Below, piece by piece: positions 1 to 11,700 of a stretch of DNA of 64,000 nucleotides. The notes under the pieces were generated by a model. It was not told the origin of the DNA. It did no database searches and saw nothing but the letters and a program-made list of their open reading frames with translations. The DNA is taken from positions 56,044,966 through 56,108,965 of the forward strand of contig OW804094.1 in NCBI GenBank assembly GCA_942159475.1, written 5' to 3'. The stretch is from Sthenelais limicola. Lineage: Eukaryota; Annelida; Polychaeta; Phyllodocida; Sigalionidae. Both the position numbers and the translations under genes were made by a program. The number at the start of each line of letters is the position of its first letter. Position 1 is the stretch's first letter.

Positions 1-119
1 ACCTCAGAACAGTGGTAGCACCGCGGGGCAATAGACCTTTTTGACAATAGGGTTTTCCTTTAAGCAGGAAAACTTAAGTTTTAAATGAGGATTTATAATT
101 TCTACACTGAATAACTTAC

Positions 120-3100
120 TCTCTTCTCCACTGGTGTTAATCTGTACTAGAATTTTAAGTTTTTCTTCCTTCCCCAGTCGCTCCCATGTACTATTTACCG
201 CGGTAGCAAGTTTTTGACTACTTATAGTTTCTACCATGAACAAATTTGGAACGCCTGAAATAACATTAAAACATGATAGATATTATATATACATGGAACT
301 GAATTTAAAATTTCTCAGATAAATGACTTTAAAGTGGTTTTAAATTAGTTTAAAATAGTTTTCAGACTCACCTAAAACTTTATTGATTTTATTTCGCTGT
401 AGATGTCCTATGAAATGCCAACGAATATCGCTGCATGATGAAAGCAACTGAAACAAAGCAATAACATAGGAGATGAATGTGGCGATGCGGCAAAGGTGAA
501 ACGTATCACGAATGTGAAATATGTCAATAAAAAAAGGTGAAAAAGCTAGACAGATGCACCCATAGGTGAAATGTTAAACTAAATCGATGTTTAAATCGTG
601 ACAACTTTTGTCGGGAGAGAAACAGTTTACTCCTCTTACCTCTGGATTATGAGCTTTTTCTTCTAATTCCTGAACCTAAAACATATGAATTAAAACTTTA
701 CGGGGGACACAATATTGATCATTCACATTTTTTTCCACAACCTAAAACATAATTATGAATTAAAACTTATATATATTGTATTTTTATTCTGGTCCATTCA
801 ATATACAGTTACATCATCCACAATTGGGACGTCAGCCTCTGCCTTAGCAGGTCTACCTGGTGAATCCCAATAACTTTACGGGGGACACAAGATTGATCAT
901 ACACATTTTTTCCCACAGAATCATTTTTAATAATTGGATGTGTGCGTGAGCACAATTACATTTCAGCACGATTTTTATTTAGAGGGGCTAATGGTTGAAC
1001 TTACATAGTTTTCTCCAAAGTGCCTTTGTCCACAAGCATATGCTTCTTTAATGAGGGATTGAGGTTTAGTTTTGGTAACAGCAACAAGTCTGGGCTGTCT
1101 GTTTTGTAGATGCTGGAAAAAAAAGACAAACACATTTAGAACTAGCAAATAGTATCAGCTGAAATTATGCTGTCAACTTGACCAATGTTAGACTTCTACA
1201 TTGCAACGCAAACATACCGTAGGCCTACATGTATGGTATGGTACGGTACGGTGTCTACTGTATATCAACTTGTTGAAACAGGGACTAGCATTGAGTGACA
1301 TTACTTGTTGGACAAAATAAGCCTAAGGGGCAAAAGGCTAAAGCTGAGAACAGACAAAGAAGGTACGGTATATCATAATTGATGATAGTGATACTATTAC
1401 AAACTTGAAGATATTCAGGCATTAACCTCTGTAGTTACAAATCTGTATTTCTCTTTTAAATACCTGATCGGTGTTTTTAATGGGATGTACTATGCGGTGT
1501 CAGAATTTAAAAATATACAGCTGAGAAATGACAGATATGATAGAAGGGCGCGGTAAATTAGATATGACTGTTTGTATTGTGTTTGTAAGGAACGAACGTT
1601 ATACGAGATTTCTATATAAAGATAAATGTATTATGATGCCTCGTACAGACAAAGTGATTTGTGGAGCCTCCCCTCCCAATACCCTCTTCTTCTCTCTCCC
1701 TCCCATCTTTTTGCCCCCCCCCCCCTCCTTCCTCTCTATCCCTCTCCCTCCCCTCTTCTTCACTCTCCACTCTGCTCTCTCTGCCCCTCTTTTTCCTTAT
1801 TCATTCTCCCACTCCCCCTCTGCTCTCTCTCCCCCTCCCCACCTCCCCCTACTCTTTTTCTCTCTCTCCCCTTGCCCTCTTCTCTCTCTCCCTTTCCCCT
1901 CTCTCTCTTCTCTCCATATCACTCATACAGACCCTTCTCCCTCTCTCCCCATTGTCAGGGTCCATGGAACCAACGATCCTATAGTTAAGCAATAAGGATC
2001 ATTGATGGGACATAAAGGCATGACATTATCGGGTTTTCTTTCAAGTGACGGTCATGTGATGGGTCATGTGCTCCTTACTTGTGACATTTGTCCATAGAAC
2101 AGGCTATAAATATAGTGCGGATATCCTGATTAAAAAGGGTTTCAAAAGCACTTTCACCCCAGATATCTTCACAAATTCCATATATTCCGAGGCATAGAGT
2201 GTAGACCAACTGTACAAAGCAGAATAACGGTTGGAAAAATCCCAGATTCCAAGAACATCTGTGACAAAAACTTGGCGATCGCCTTTTATATAATAGATAC
2301 ATGCCACATTTTTCAAACCCTTTGACCAAATTCATGCATTTCACATGATATTCAGCCAGCAATCAGCAATGTCCGGCATTTACTTGCATGAAGGACTTAG
2401 GAGGATACCTTTTTTCATGCATTTCTTCCCGGGACAGTACAGATCAATACTGTCTATGGGTTATGTCTATGGGAGATCTAGAGTACTACTATTAGTCAGT
2501 ATTTCCTGACCCGTACTTCGCTGTCGCTGTACAGTAGTATAGAGAGATGGTGTAGAGAGATGGACTGGGCTGGTGTTTATAAAAAGGCTGAAAGGCTGGT
2601 CTTGGGGTGCTAGGGCCCAGCTACACTGTCTTAAGCTGTGATTCCACTGGGCCACTGTTTATGTACACTAATGATTTGCTGTTTTTTGAGTACAGCACAT
2701 AGGAAATAAACATAGAGCGAACCAAGAGCAGTCCAGTGGAATTACTTAATGCACTTTGTATGGGCTTTTTGGGGAACCTCAGGACGTTGCGCTAAAATCT
2801 AAGGTGTTTGGTTTCAGCAAAGGTAAAGTGAATAAAAAGCACACTATGTAGAAGCGAACCAATAGCAAACAATGAGTTTTCACAACTCCTTCTTCTATCT
2901 TCTATCTTTGTCCCCAATTATTCTTAACTCGCCTTGATCATATTCATTTTCAGAATAATCAGTCATCAGCTGAGCAGTATGCCACTTTTAACTTCTGCGA
3001 CCTAGGCCTCCTGGGAACTCCAGTATATTCCCTTTGCCATGGAAGGTTGTTTCTCTCTGCCTCCCTTGCCCTATGCCATGCTATTGTCTCTTCTATTCTG

Positions 3101-6100
3101 ATAGATTCCAACCAATGGCCTAAAGCTATCGGATATGTTCCACTGGTCGTAACTTCGTGGGGGTGTTGAAGCAAAAGCTGGACCTGGTTGATTAATCACA
3201 CCAACTCTAAAAGAGCACCTCTGTGTCGCCGCTGGACCACACCTAAGGCTGTCACCAAACAGCGTCTCTGTTGGAATTTGAGAGGCTGTTGGCACTCTAG
3301 ATTCTGGTGAGTTAAATGTTGTATTTACCAGGAGCCTCATTCCAGGTGGTAGACATGAAGCTTGGCAATGAAGCTTGTTGCACCTGGGGCTGTGTCTGTC
3401 CCAGAGGATTCTGCAGAATTAGGAGAAACAGCACTCTCCCTGCTGTCCCTTGTTCCCTTAAGCATGCCATAATCGCTGACCACCGTTGCAAACATTGTTG
3501 CCCCTAGAATCAGGTTAGTCACGGGCTTTTGAGGTGATTGCTTAAAGCTGCATTCTCAGCTATTATGACTAACAAAATCTTACAAATTAACTCCTATTAC
3601 GACTATAGGACTGAATTTATCAATATTCTGCTGCTGTAATATGTTTATACAACAAATTGAATTTGACGTTTTAGAAGCCCTGTAGCAAAAACAACTTGAC
3701 AGAATCCTCCAAAATTTCGGTCAAATGAACTTTAGATGGGTTGGAAAAGAATGGAAGAAAACATAGAAAGTATTTTGTTTTTTACCGACGTTAACTGAGA
3801 GTGCAGCTTTAATTGCAGCTTAAATCAGAACTTACAAATTGGGCTAAGGCAAACTCACTTGCTCAGCTCATACAATCACCTACTATAGAGTTACTCAAGA
3901 CAGTCAAATCCACAACAATTGACCACAACTTCTCCAACATGACACATGTAACAGAGTCAGGGCCCTTCATCCTCAACATTAGTGACCACTGCCCGGTCCA
4001 TCTAATCAAGAAGAAAGCCCAAATAAGAGCACCCAAAGTATCACAAGTAGGCAGGTCATACAAAAACTACGCCACCGAATCACTATGCACATTCCTTGAC
4101 AGCACAGACTAAACATAGCTACATAACATCTGTGACCCAAACACTTATTGGGGTACTCTACACAACATCATAACAGACAATGACTGATTATTAATGTTAA
4201 AATCTCTAGACATGTACTTACAATCTTTAATGACGAAAGGAGACTTGTCACTTTGTGAAAATTCTGTCAATAAAATTTATAAAAAAAACCCAAAAAAACC
4301 CTGGATCACACCTGATCTACTTGACTTACTGAGAGACAGAGATTACTTCCTCAAGAAGGCTAAAATAACTGGAGACCCAAACCACTGGGACCTGACAAGA
4401 GCAAACATAAACCAAGCTAACAAAGAAATTAGAAATGTCAAAGGTTCATACATTAGAAACAAACTAGAAGAACATGAAAAATGATCCCAACAAATTTTGG
4501 CAAACCATTGCAAAAATCATCCCTGACAAGACCCAATCACACTTATATATGACAAAGGGAACCCAGGACACCCACACGAGGTAGCAACAGAGATCAACTC
4601 CTACTTTGCCAACATCGATCCCACACTAGCAGAGGAAATTAAATCCCTGGCCACACCAACCAAAATAAAACAGCCAGAAAACTTACATAAGACTGACACA
4701 CTAATTCCCATAACCAAAGAGAACTCCTTGAAGAAAGAAAATAAACATCTCGAAACCTTTAGGCTTACAATACATAAACACCAGAGCCATACACAAAGAA
4801 TTCACTACCCTGTACAATCTATCCGTCTCCGAGGGTATCTTCCCTGAGAAATGGAAAAGAGCAACAGTCATACCTATCCCCAAAACGAACAATGCAAACA
4901 CACCCAATGACACAAGACCAATCTCACTCCTTCCTGTACGTGGACAAATCCTGGAGTGAACCATACACAAACAAGTATCTGTATACCTCCTTGAATACAA
5001 ACTCCTTGACCCAGACCAGCATGGTTTCAGAACAGTACACTCAACTCACCAAGCACTTTCCCAACTTTTAGATGATATAGCGACTGCAATAAGTCACAAG
5101 CAAACAACAACGGCCATCTTCAAAGACCTAAAAAAAAGCTTTCAACACTCTAGACCACTCTCTCCTCCTAAACAAACTTGAATCACTAAACACAACCACA
5201 AATTCAATCAAATGGTTCAGCTACCAAACAAATAGTTCACCAGACTGTCACAGCTAGTGGCCACACTTTAAAAACCCTACCCCTAAAAACTGTAGTCCCT
5301 CAAGGTACCATTCTCGGACCGCTGCTATTCTTCATCTACATAAACAAAATCTGGAACTACACACATCGGAGAACTGGTGCAACACCAAAAAACTCCCAAT
5401 AAACACCAAAAAGACCAACATCATAGCTTTCACACCAAATTGCACAACCCCACCCACCTCATCAAATCTGACACTACACAACACAGAACTAGACCTAGTA
5501 GAACACTTCAAATACCTAGGTACCAGACTAGACCACAAACTCAATGCACACAATTACATGATGATCAGACACATGCTGACCAAACAATCAACACTGAAAA
5601 CCTACAAAGCAATGATACTCCCCCTTCTTGACTATAACTCATCCATATACAATTTTGTAACACAATCAAACACCAGTAAACTCAAACGCATCCAAACAAG
5701 GGCTGCTAGAATCATTACACTTACACAAAATCACAAATCTGTACCAAGCATACTTCCATCCCTAGGGCTGGAACCACTGGAACAGAGGAGGGTAAGGCAC
5801 CTGTTATGTCTCATCAGTCATGCCTAGAAGTGCAAGCTGTACCTTGAGGCTGCTACTAGATCCCCAGACAACTACTGGTCCATATTACGAAAATTTAGAA
5901 ACAAACGACAGAAGAATTTTCTTTGTGACACACAACAATTGCTGTTTCTTGGTAGTGACAAGAAAAATGAGATTTTCATTTTGTATTCATGACCATATGG
6001 TCTTAGGATATACTTTAGTATGTAGAGTTAAGTCTAGAAAGTGTAACCGCAAGAATTTATTTTTCCTTTGGGCGATTTTGTTTCCTGTTTTGATTTATAG

Positions 6101-8217
6101 GCCTAGTTGCTGTAATTGTTTACAAAATAATCTTATAAATTGGTGACAGGATCGATATGTAGCCACCCTCCCAGTGCCACCCTGTCACTCAGAGCTGGGA
6201 GATTCCCGGCTACTAAACTTTCTCTGGTCTGCAGTCAGTCTTATGGAGTTTCTACCTTTAATAGATGAAAGCGACAGTCGTTAGTTGTTTTTCTGATCAG
6301 AGATTAGACTCATTAGAGCTTCCCTCGCTGTGGTGCTATGACATCATTGGCTAGGGTGGTGACGTGGCACTATATATGAGTTGGCAGTCGTCACATGATC
6401 AAATCTGATCCATATGATTGGCTGAGAGCGGCAGTGGCGGCCATTTTAAACTCCCCTCGCTTTGAATGTGAGGTTTGCGAGAACTTTTTAATTATTGCTC
6501 AAATCAAAAACTTTATCTAAAGTATTTTGAAGTAAACCTTGCTAGCCAGCTTCTGGGATTGGTTAGAAAGTTTCGACAAAAGAAAAATTCTTCAAAAAAG
6601 TTGATTCATTGAGGGAGACAATAGTTAAAAGTGCAGAACCGTAAGGTACGGTACGGATTATTATGCACTGGTCCTGAAATTCAATAATTAGCTTCGCTCT
6701 GTTCTGACAGCAGTTTCGGTGCATCTCGACTAGATAGACACAGCAGTGGGCAGAAGACCATGGTTATTCTGTACTGTACCGGTAACAAATTATCACCTGT
6801 TAGCCCATATCTCACAGTTAATGTCTTTGATTGATTAATTATTATAACTTGTGCACTGTGCATGCATGTTTGTGAATAATTCGACTGTTGTTTTTTATAG
6901 AAGATTTGCTGTAAAAGATATTAGATGATAAAAAAAAACATCACATCGTATAGTCTATTCAGAAAACCCTGCTTGTCCCCAGATGAAACTTTAATTAATT
7001 GTAGGCCTATATAAAATAAAATGTTATATAACCAACACAAATTCAATTAAATCATAATTTGCTCCAAGGAAAATCGCCATAACAGCCAAGCATGGCATTG
7101 TTTTGTATTGCATGGTTCCCGCGGTCCAGAGCACATCATTTTTCATGACTTTTAATTACCGATTCCCCCAGTTTTTAATGACTTTTTAATGACCAAATGA
7201 AGTCATGTTAGCCGATAATTTATGACCATGAAATGACACAAACGATATAGTTGAACTTATTTACGGAGAACACAATTTATTTTGGTTCCCTCCTAAAACA
7301 TATCAATGTAATCTCGTCAAAAACAATGAATACATTTTTTTAAAACAATGAACACTTAACCTCAGCTTGTGTTTAAAACAATGAACACTTAACCTCAGCT
7401 TGTGTGTATACACATATCTTATAATATATCTTATATCACATATCTTAATTCTTATCATATATAATTCTTAAAACGCGTCAATGAATGCTTAACACTGTCA
7501 AAACGATTGACAGAGATGCAAACTTTTTTAGTCAGGCTTGCGGAACACTATCCAAGCCATTAGGGTGTGGGGTCTGGGGCCCTAGGCGGGCCCCAGAAGC
7601 CAGAGGGTTTTCTTTGCTTTCCGGTGCATTTTCAGCATTTTTGGGGGTTAAATATTGTCCAAATGATAATATAAACTTCTGACTTTGATTCGCATAAAAA
7701 ATTAAAAATAGACTTGTACTTTTACAATTTTTTACGTCAGATAGTTTTTCATGACTTTTTAATGACTCACAGTGAAAATTAATGACTTTTAAGGCCCTTG
7801 AATTAAAAACCCAAACTCAGAATTCATGACTTTTAATGACTTTTTAAGACCCGCGGGAACCATGTATTGCCAACATGTGGCCCCTGTGAGTGACACACAC
7901 ATACAGCCAGGCATTGGCTCAATGTAGGTCGCCTGAGCACTCTGGCAGACTCTGCCACTCCCCAGGACCAACTGGATGCTTACTCAGACTCAGTCAGTGA
8001 GTCGTCTGCAAGAGCGGTACGCCGTATTTCCCAAGTTCATCCTTAATATTTTACTAAGTCGCGGGTGTTATACTACACTTTCAGCAAATAGGGGAACAGT
8101 AAACTAATCTCCATACATTTATAACAAAGGTTGACTTACAGGAGATCGCGATTTTGAAGCGACAGCCACTTTTTCAAGAACACTTTTCAGTGCCCTTCCA
8201 ACATCTGAGTCCGCCAT
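120..8217 (-). CDS. PLPBP: PLPBP, pyridoxal phosphate homeostasis protein (5' five exons, partial)
   Basis: PLPBP (PROSC/YggS family) binds pyridoxal 5'-phosphate and buffers its cellular supply. Exons on the minus strand, in coding order, are 8217-8140, 1112-1005, 675-640, 447-372 and 254-120. All have GT/AG borders and matching phases (0, 0, 0, 1, 1). The pieces read in series as the family's N-terminal half: [17 protein letters not shown], then [11 protein letters not shown] (the family's PLP-lysine segment), [34 protein letters not shown] and [10 protein letters not shown]. The last exon ends in phase 1 at GEE-S, so the C-terminal half lies beyond the left edge. The start codon at 8217-8215 sits in GCAATGGCGGAC. 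Intron 1 is about 7 kb and full of repeats. Identification rests on several long family motifs in order and is firm. Confidence 0.93.
1667..1955. repeat. CT-rich low-complexity tract
   Basis: About 290 bases of almost pure pyrimidine on the plus strand (CCCT/CTCT runs, including a run of C near 1715). It lies in PLPBP intron 1. Open frames through it encode only Ser/Pro/Leu/Phe strings and are not genes. Confidence 0.9.
2075..3530 (-). other. Intronic sequence with an unassigned coding-like patch (2959-3522)
   Basis: This part of PLPBP intron 1 has no exon that I can support. Between 3522 and 2959 the minus strand holds three overlapping open frames of 60-90 codons with protein-like composition, for example a segment reading [18 protein letters not shown]. 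They are broken by stops and I do not recognise a family. A decayed transposon ORF is the likeliest explanation, but this is a guess. Confidence 0.25.
3813..5826 (+). mobile_element. Decayed CR1/Jockey-like non-LTR retrotransposon fragment
   Basis: Scattered plus-strand frames give the order of a LINE ORF2. The end of the endonuclease comes first (ISDHCPVHL near 3980), then a linker (4194-4484, [23 protein letters not shown]). Reverse transcriptase blocks follow: RPISLLP near 4917, DQHGFR near 5014, [18 protein letters not shown] near 5125 and [17 protein letters not shown] near 5292. The thumb region comes last (KYLG near 5512, then [11 protein letters not shown] at 5604-5636). The FADD catalytic block is not visible. 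Frames change several times and stops interrupt, so this is an old inactive copy. It lies inside PLPBP intron 1, antisense to that gene. Confidence 0.8.
5830..7105. other. Intronic sequence without recognisable genes
   Basis: PLPBP intron 1 between the decayed LINE and the inverted-repeat element. I see short open frames only, none with recognisable motifs, and a short poly(A) run near 6930. No RNA gene or mobile element could be supported. Confidence 0.5.
7106..7869. mobile_element. MITE-like element with inverted termini and 5-bp TSD
   Basis: The stretch 7111-7864 begins CATGGTTCCCGCGG and ends with the reverse complement, CCGCGGGAACCATG. It is flanked by TATTG on both sides (7106-7110 and 7865-7869), a likely 5-bp target duplication. 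Just inside each end, and near 7180, lie copies of a TGACTTTTTAATGAC-type motif. A 33-bp unit is repeated in tandem at about 7342-7404. There is no transposase ORF, so it is non-autonomous. The superfamily is not clear. Confidence 0.7.
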
Positions 8218-8745
8218 TGCTCGCAACATAGCTGCTTGTGTACAGACTACAATACAGACTACTTCCGTTAACAAGCATTCCATTGTATTGGCGGCATTGC
8301 CCGCATTAAAAGAAAGAGGAACATAAACCCAACTATCTTTAATTCTCATGGTAACCCACGGCCACGCATACTCCACTTAAAAATAAATTCCAATCAATCT
8401 TTTCCAGTTTCATGATTTTGAAAGTATTTCCTTTAACGTTATGATTAAAAGCGTCCTGAGAGCTCCCGAGGCCTCGTAGTCTGTAGGCCAGCCCCACCAT
8501 GTTTGCGTGGGGCTGGCCTATAGAGGCCTCGGGGCTGACGTTTTAACAGGGACATACTGTGTCTATGTAATCTCGCAGTCAATAACCTCGTATTTTTTCA
8601 GAATTATGTAACCGTATTTAATGATGATTGAAATTATGAGTAGCTGTATGTACGAAAATAAATTCAGCTAGATATGTAAAAACATTAATTTCGGTCGCAG
8701 TAAGCTACTATAGGATCTCATTTTTCTTCTGCGGAGTTATTCAAG
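8218..8745. promoter_or_regulatory. Divergent promoter region between PLPBP and VPS51
   Basis: The 528 bases between the two start codons must hold the 5' leaders and promoters of both genes, which point away from each other. Both start codons lie in YY1-like contexts: AAGATGGCGAC at 8743-8753 for VPS51, and GCAATGGCGGAC on the minus strand for PLPBP. Such motifs at the start codon are common in TATA-less housekeeping promoters. I see no convincing TATA box. A strong hairpin lies at 8466-8532. Transcription starts cannot be placed from sequence alone. Confidence 0.6.
8466..8532. repeat. GC-rich hairpin in the divergent promoter
   Basis: The arms are CCGAGGCCTC (8466-8475) plus TAGGCCAGCCCCAC (8484-8497), pairing with GTGGGGCTGGCCTA (8507-8520) plus GAGGCCTCGG (8523-8532). 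The loop is about 9 bases and there is one internal bulge. It is much richer in GC than its surroundings. It could be a small transposon relic or a structure in one of the 5' leaders. Confidence 0.8.
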
Positions 8746-11700
8746 ATGGCGACTGAAGGAGGCGGTGAGTGAAATTGCGCTTCTCCATTGTTTGCTATTG
8801 CTCATTTTCGCAGCTAATTATGCATCTAGTCATTCGGCCATTTTTTTATCAATAATTAATACTGTATGGCAATTAGTCATTTGCTCAATAAATCTTCTGT
8901 CGTCCGATATATCATCAATTCGGGCTCTTCCTCTGTAGCTGTCAGTGTCACCTACCCCACGTCAACACAAACGTTTCGCTTGACCACGCCCCCTGGCCCT
9001 GTAAATAATGCGACGATATTTTGTTGTCTTCTGAAGTACAGGGGCGTAGGAGCCTGGGGGCAGACCCCCCCCCCCCCCCCCCACACACCCCCCAATATAA
9101 ATGTTGGGGGGGGGGGGGGGAGAAGTATGTTTCTGCCAAAAAAAAATCTGACCCCCAAAGAAAATGTGGACTTGGGGTAAATAAGCCAACTCCCCTATTG
9201 GGAATTGATCCCAATTTAAATGAACTTTCATTTCCTGGTAATTTTCATTTTTGCACAAAGAATGGTGGCTTCTGGTGTATTTATGAAGAGTCGGAGACTA
9301 TATGGTATTGTATAAGACTTTTACACAGCTTATATTCACATTATGCAATAAGTAAATTAAAGCTGTGTTCATAGTCCACACACAGGGAATCTAATTCTAA
9401 AGTGCAACAGTATAACAGTGATCTTTTTATACACAAGAAAAAAATCCCAAAATATGGTTATTCTAGTCTGGAACCTTGGTGAATACCTTGTATCTACATG
9501 TCATATATGTGCACAACATAGGCCTACATATATATAGGCCTAGTAGCTAGTCGTTGCATTTTGATTAGAAGTTCCCTGATTGGGTTTTAGCCTACGGTAC
9601 CGGTACCCATCTTATATAGGCCTACTGTCATTATTATTATATCAACGAAACGGTGCTGGTACTATTATAGTAGGCTTTCAAAAATTGTATATACTGTCAT
9701 TATTTTTAAATCAACGAAACGGTGCTGGGAGTATCAAAAAGGACAAAATAAAATATGCTGCAATATGATTTTTCGAATTTTTCCAACCGAGCCCAGTTAT
9801 CAAGCAAGGAGAGGAAATGATTTATTTTATGAATTAACAAAATAACCTTCGCCCAATTTCCCTTGAGTGAGTGCTTTCAGATTTCTAGAAAATGATGTTA
9901 AAATGTCCCCAGAAGGCACCATTTCATTGGGTTTTTTTTTAAAAAAAAATCGCGGGGGCAATGCTCCCGGACCCCTCTAGTCTTTATTACTCCCGCCTGC
10001 GGTGCTCGTCGGACACCCAGCAAAATATTCTCTCTGCCCCCCCCCCATAATTGTATTCTTCCTACACTGAATTAAGTTTGGTTTTAGTGAGGCAAAATCG
10101 AATACTCACTTTGCAATCGAAACGCGGTTGCGCCAAGTCTATGAGAGGCATTTTACACGGGAAACCCGCATCTTACACTTGGGATAGGCAGGTTGTGTAT
10201 TCTTACCGCTAGTGGGGGAGGGAGATGGCGTGGGGGGATGGATCGGGGGTAAGTTTAGTTTTCATATATCTTTCATGAGAAAGGAGTCCATTCGCTTCAA
10301 ATTTTAGTCTTTAGATGATTAAAAATTCTTAATAATGGCCTGTCACCTAGGTTCTAACAGGGGCATCAACGCCACCCACTAAATAGGTGAATTCGCATAG
10401 CCACCACGAACTTAACAAATCAGTGTGAAATATAGGCCTTTATATCATTCCCCAACCATAAATTGCCATTAACCCCTTAGGTTTTCTTCATATTATTTTT
10501 AAGATATTTCTAAGGGATACTAAAGCAATTTCTTGTTATAATTCTTCGTAAAAGTGTCTCCATAATTCTAATCCATTATATATAATAATGATCCAATTTT
10601 TAGTCAGTTTACAATTACAATTCTGGTCATGCAGTGCTTATTAATAGGGCGGGACCATCTATCTACACGTAGGTCTTCCAGGACGTCCATTATAGTATGA
10701 TGAAATGGTAACAGAGTGGGTAACAGTAATAATGAGTAATACGTACATAAAGGTGTGGTCATGAGTTAAAACTTTCGGCTGATAGTTACTCAGAACATCC
10801 TCTGCTATTTAGGTTTTTCTGGAGGGTTTTATATAGAGAACGGCTAAGGCTGTGTTCGTAATTGTCCGTTAGTCCTTGTATTTTAAGCCATCTAGTATTA
10901 CGCCGTTATTTTCTTTGAAGAATGATAATAAACCTCACTCTTTAGTTACTAAGAGTTGTATTATAGGCTCTTACTCTTTATTTACTAAGAGTAATACTAT
11001 AGTTCTTATATTTAAATCACATTTCATACAAATATTAATGGTTAATCTTGATTACAGCGATTGTTCCGTGCTCATTATAACACAACACAGATACTTAAAA
11101 TTTCAATGTTTAATACTCATAGTTGGCCTTGTGTTACATTCATCCGCCTTTGTCGTGTAGAGTTGTACATGATCTTGAAGTGTACATGACGATTTACATG
11201 ACATAGTATTTGTTGATATTCATAGCATGTGAGAAGACATATCAATGAGGAGAAGTAAACATATATCAAGTGTATGAAAGATATATTACAAAAGCCAATA
11301 ATAGTTTATATATTTGAAGACAGTTGCTGGAACGCTCTGTGTACACTATTCGACGGACCTGGTTGCGGACGGAGATATGCCATGACGGCGTCTGACGCCC
11401 AAGTCCCGTGGGCCCTCACGTCGTTGAGTGATGCCCCTCCTTTGTAGAAAGAGAAGGAGGCACCTCCTCTCCTCATACTATGCAGAGAGAAGAGGCGAGA
11501 GTCTAGTCCGATAGTGTCAACTGCTGTTGACCACTTTTGGGCGAGGAATGATATAGGCATGGGCCTAGAGTCTGAGAATGTGAAGAGAGGGGCCGAAGAG
11601 AGGGGCCGTCGAAGTGGCGAGAGGATTTGGGACAGAGATTGCTCTGCCTCAAGAAGCCGACGAACATCAAGCTGTATGCAGCCCGTAGTTGCGTGTAGTA

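Noticed and set aside
1528..1995. Three overlapping plus-strand open frames of 107-155 codons
   Set aside because: They translate a CT-rich low-complexity tract into Ser/Pro/Leu/Phe strings in all three frames, so no gene is implied.
8866..9374. Overlapping open frames on both strands around a C run and a G run
   Set aside because: Homopolymers give Pro/Gly runs in every frame, and there are no motifs or splice context.
10876..11160. Plus-strand 94-codon frame in VPS51 intron 1
   Set aside because: No recognisable motif, AT-rich composition and no supporting splice sites; probably chance.
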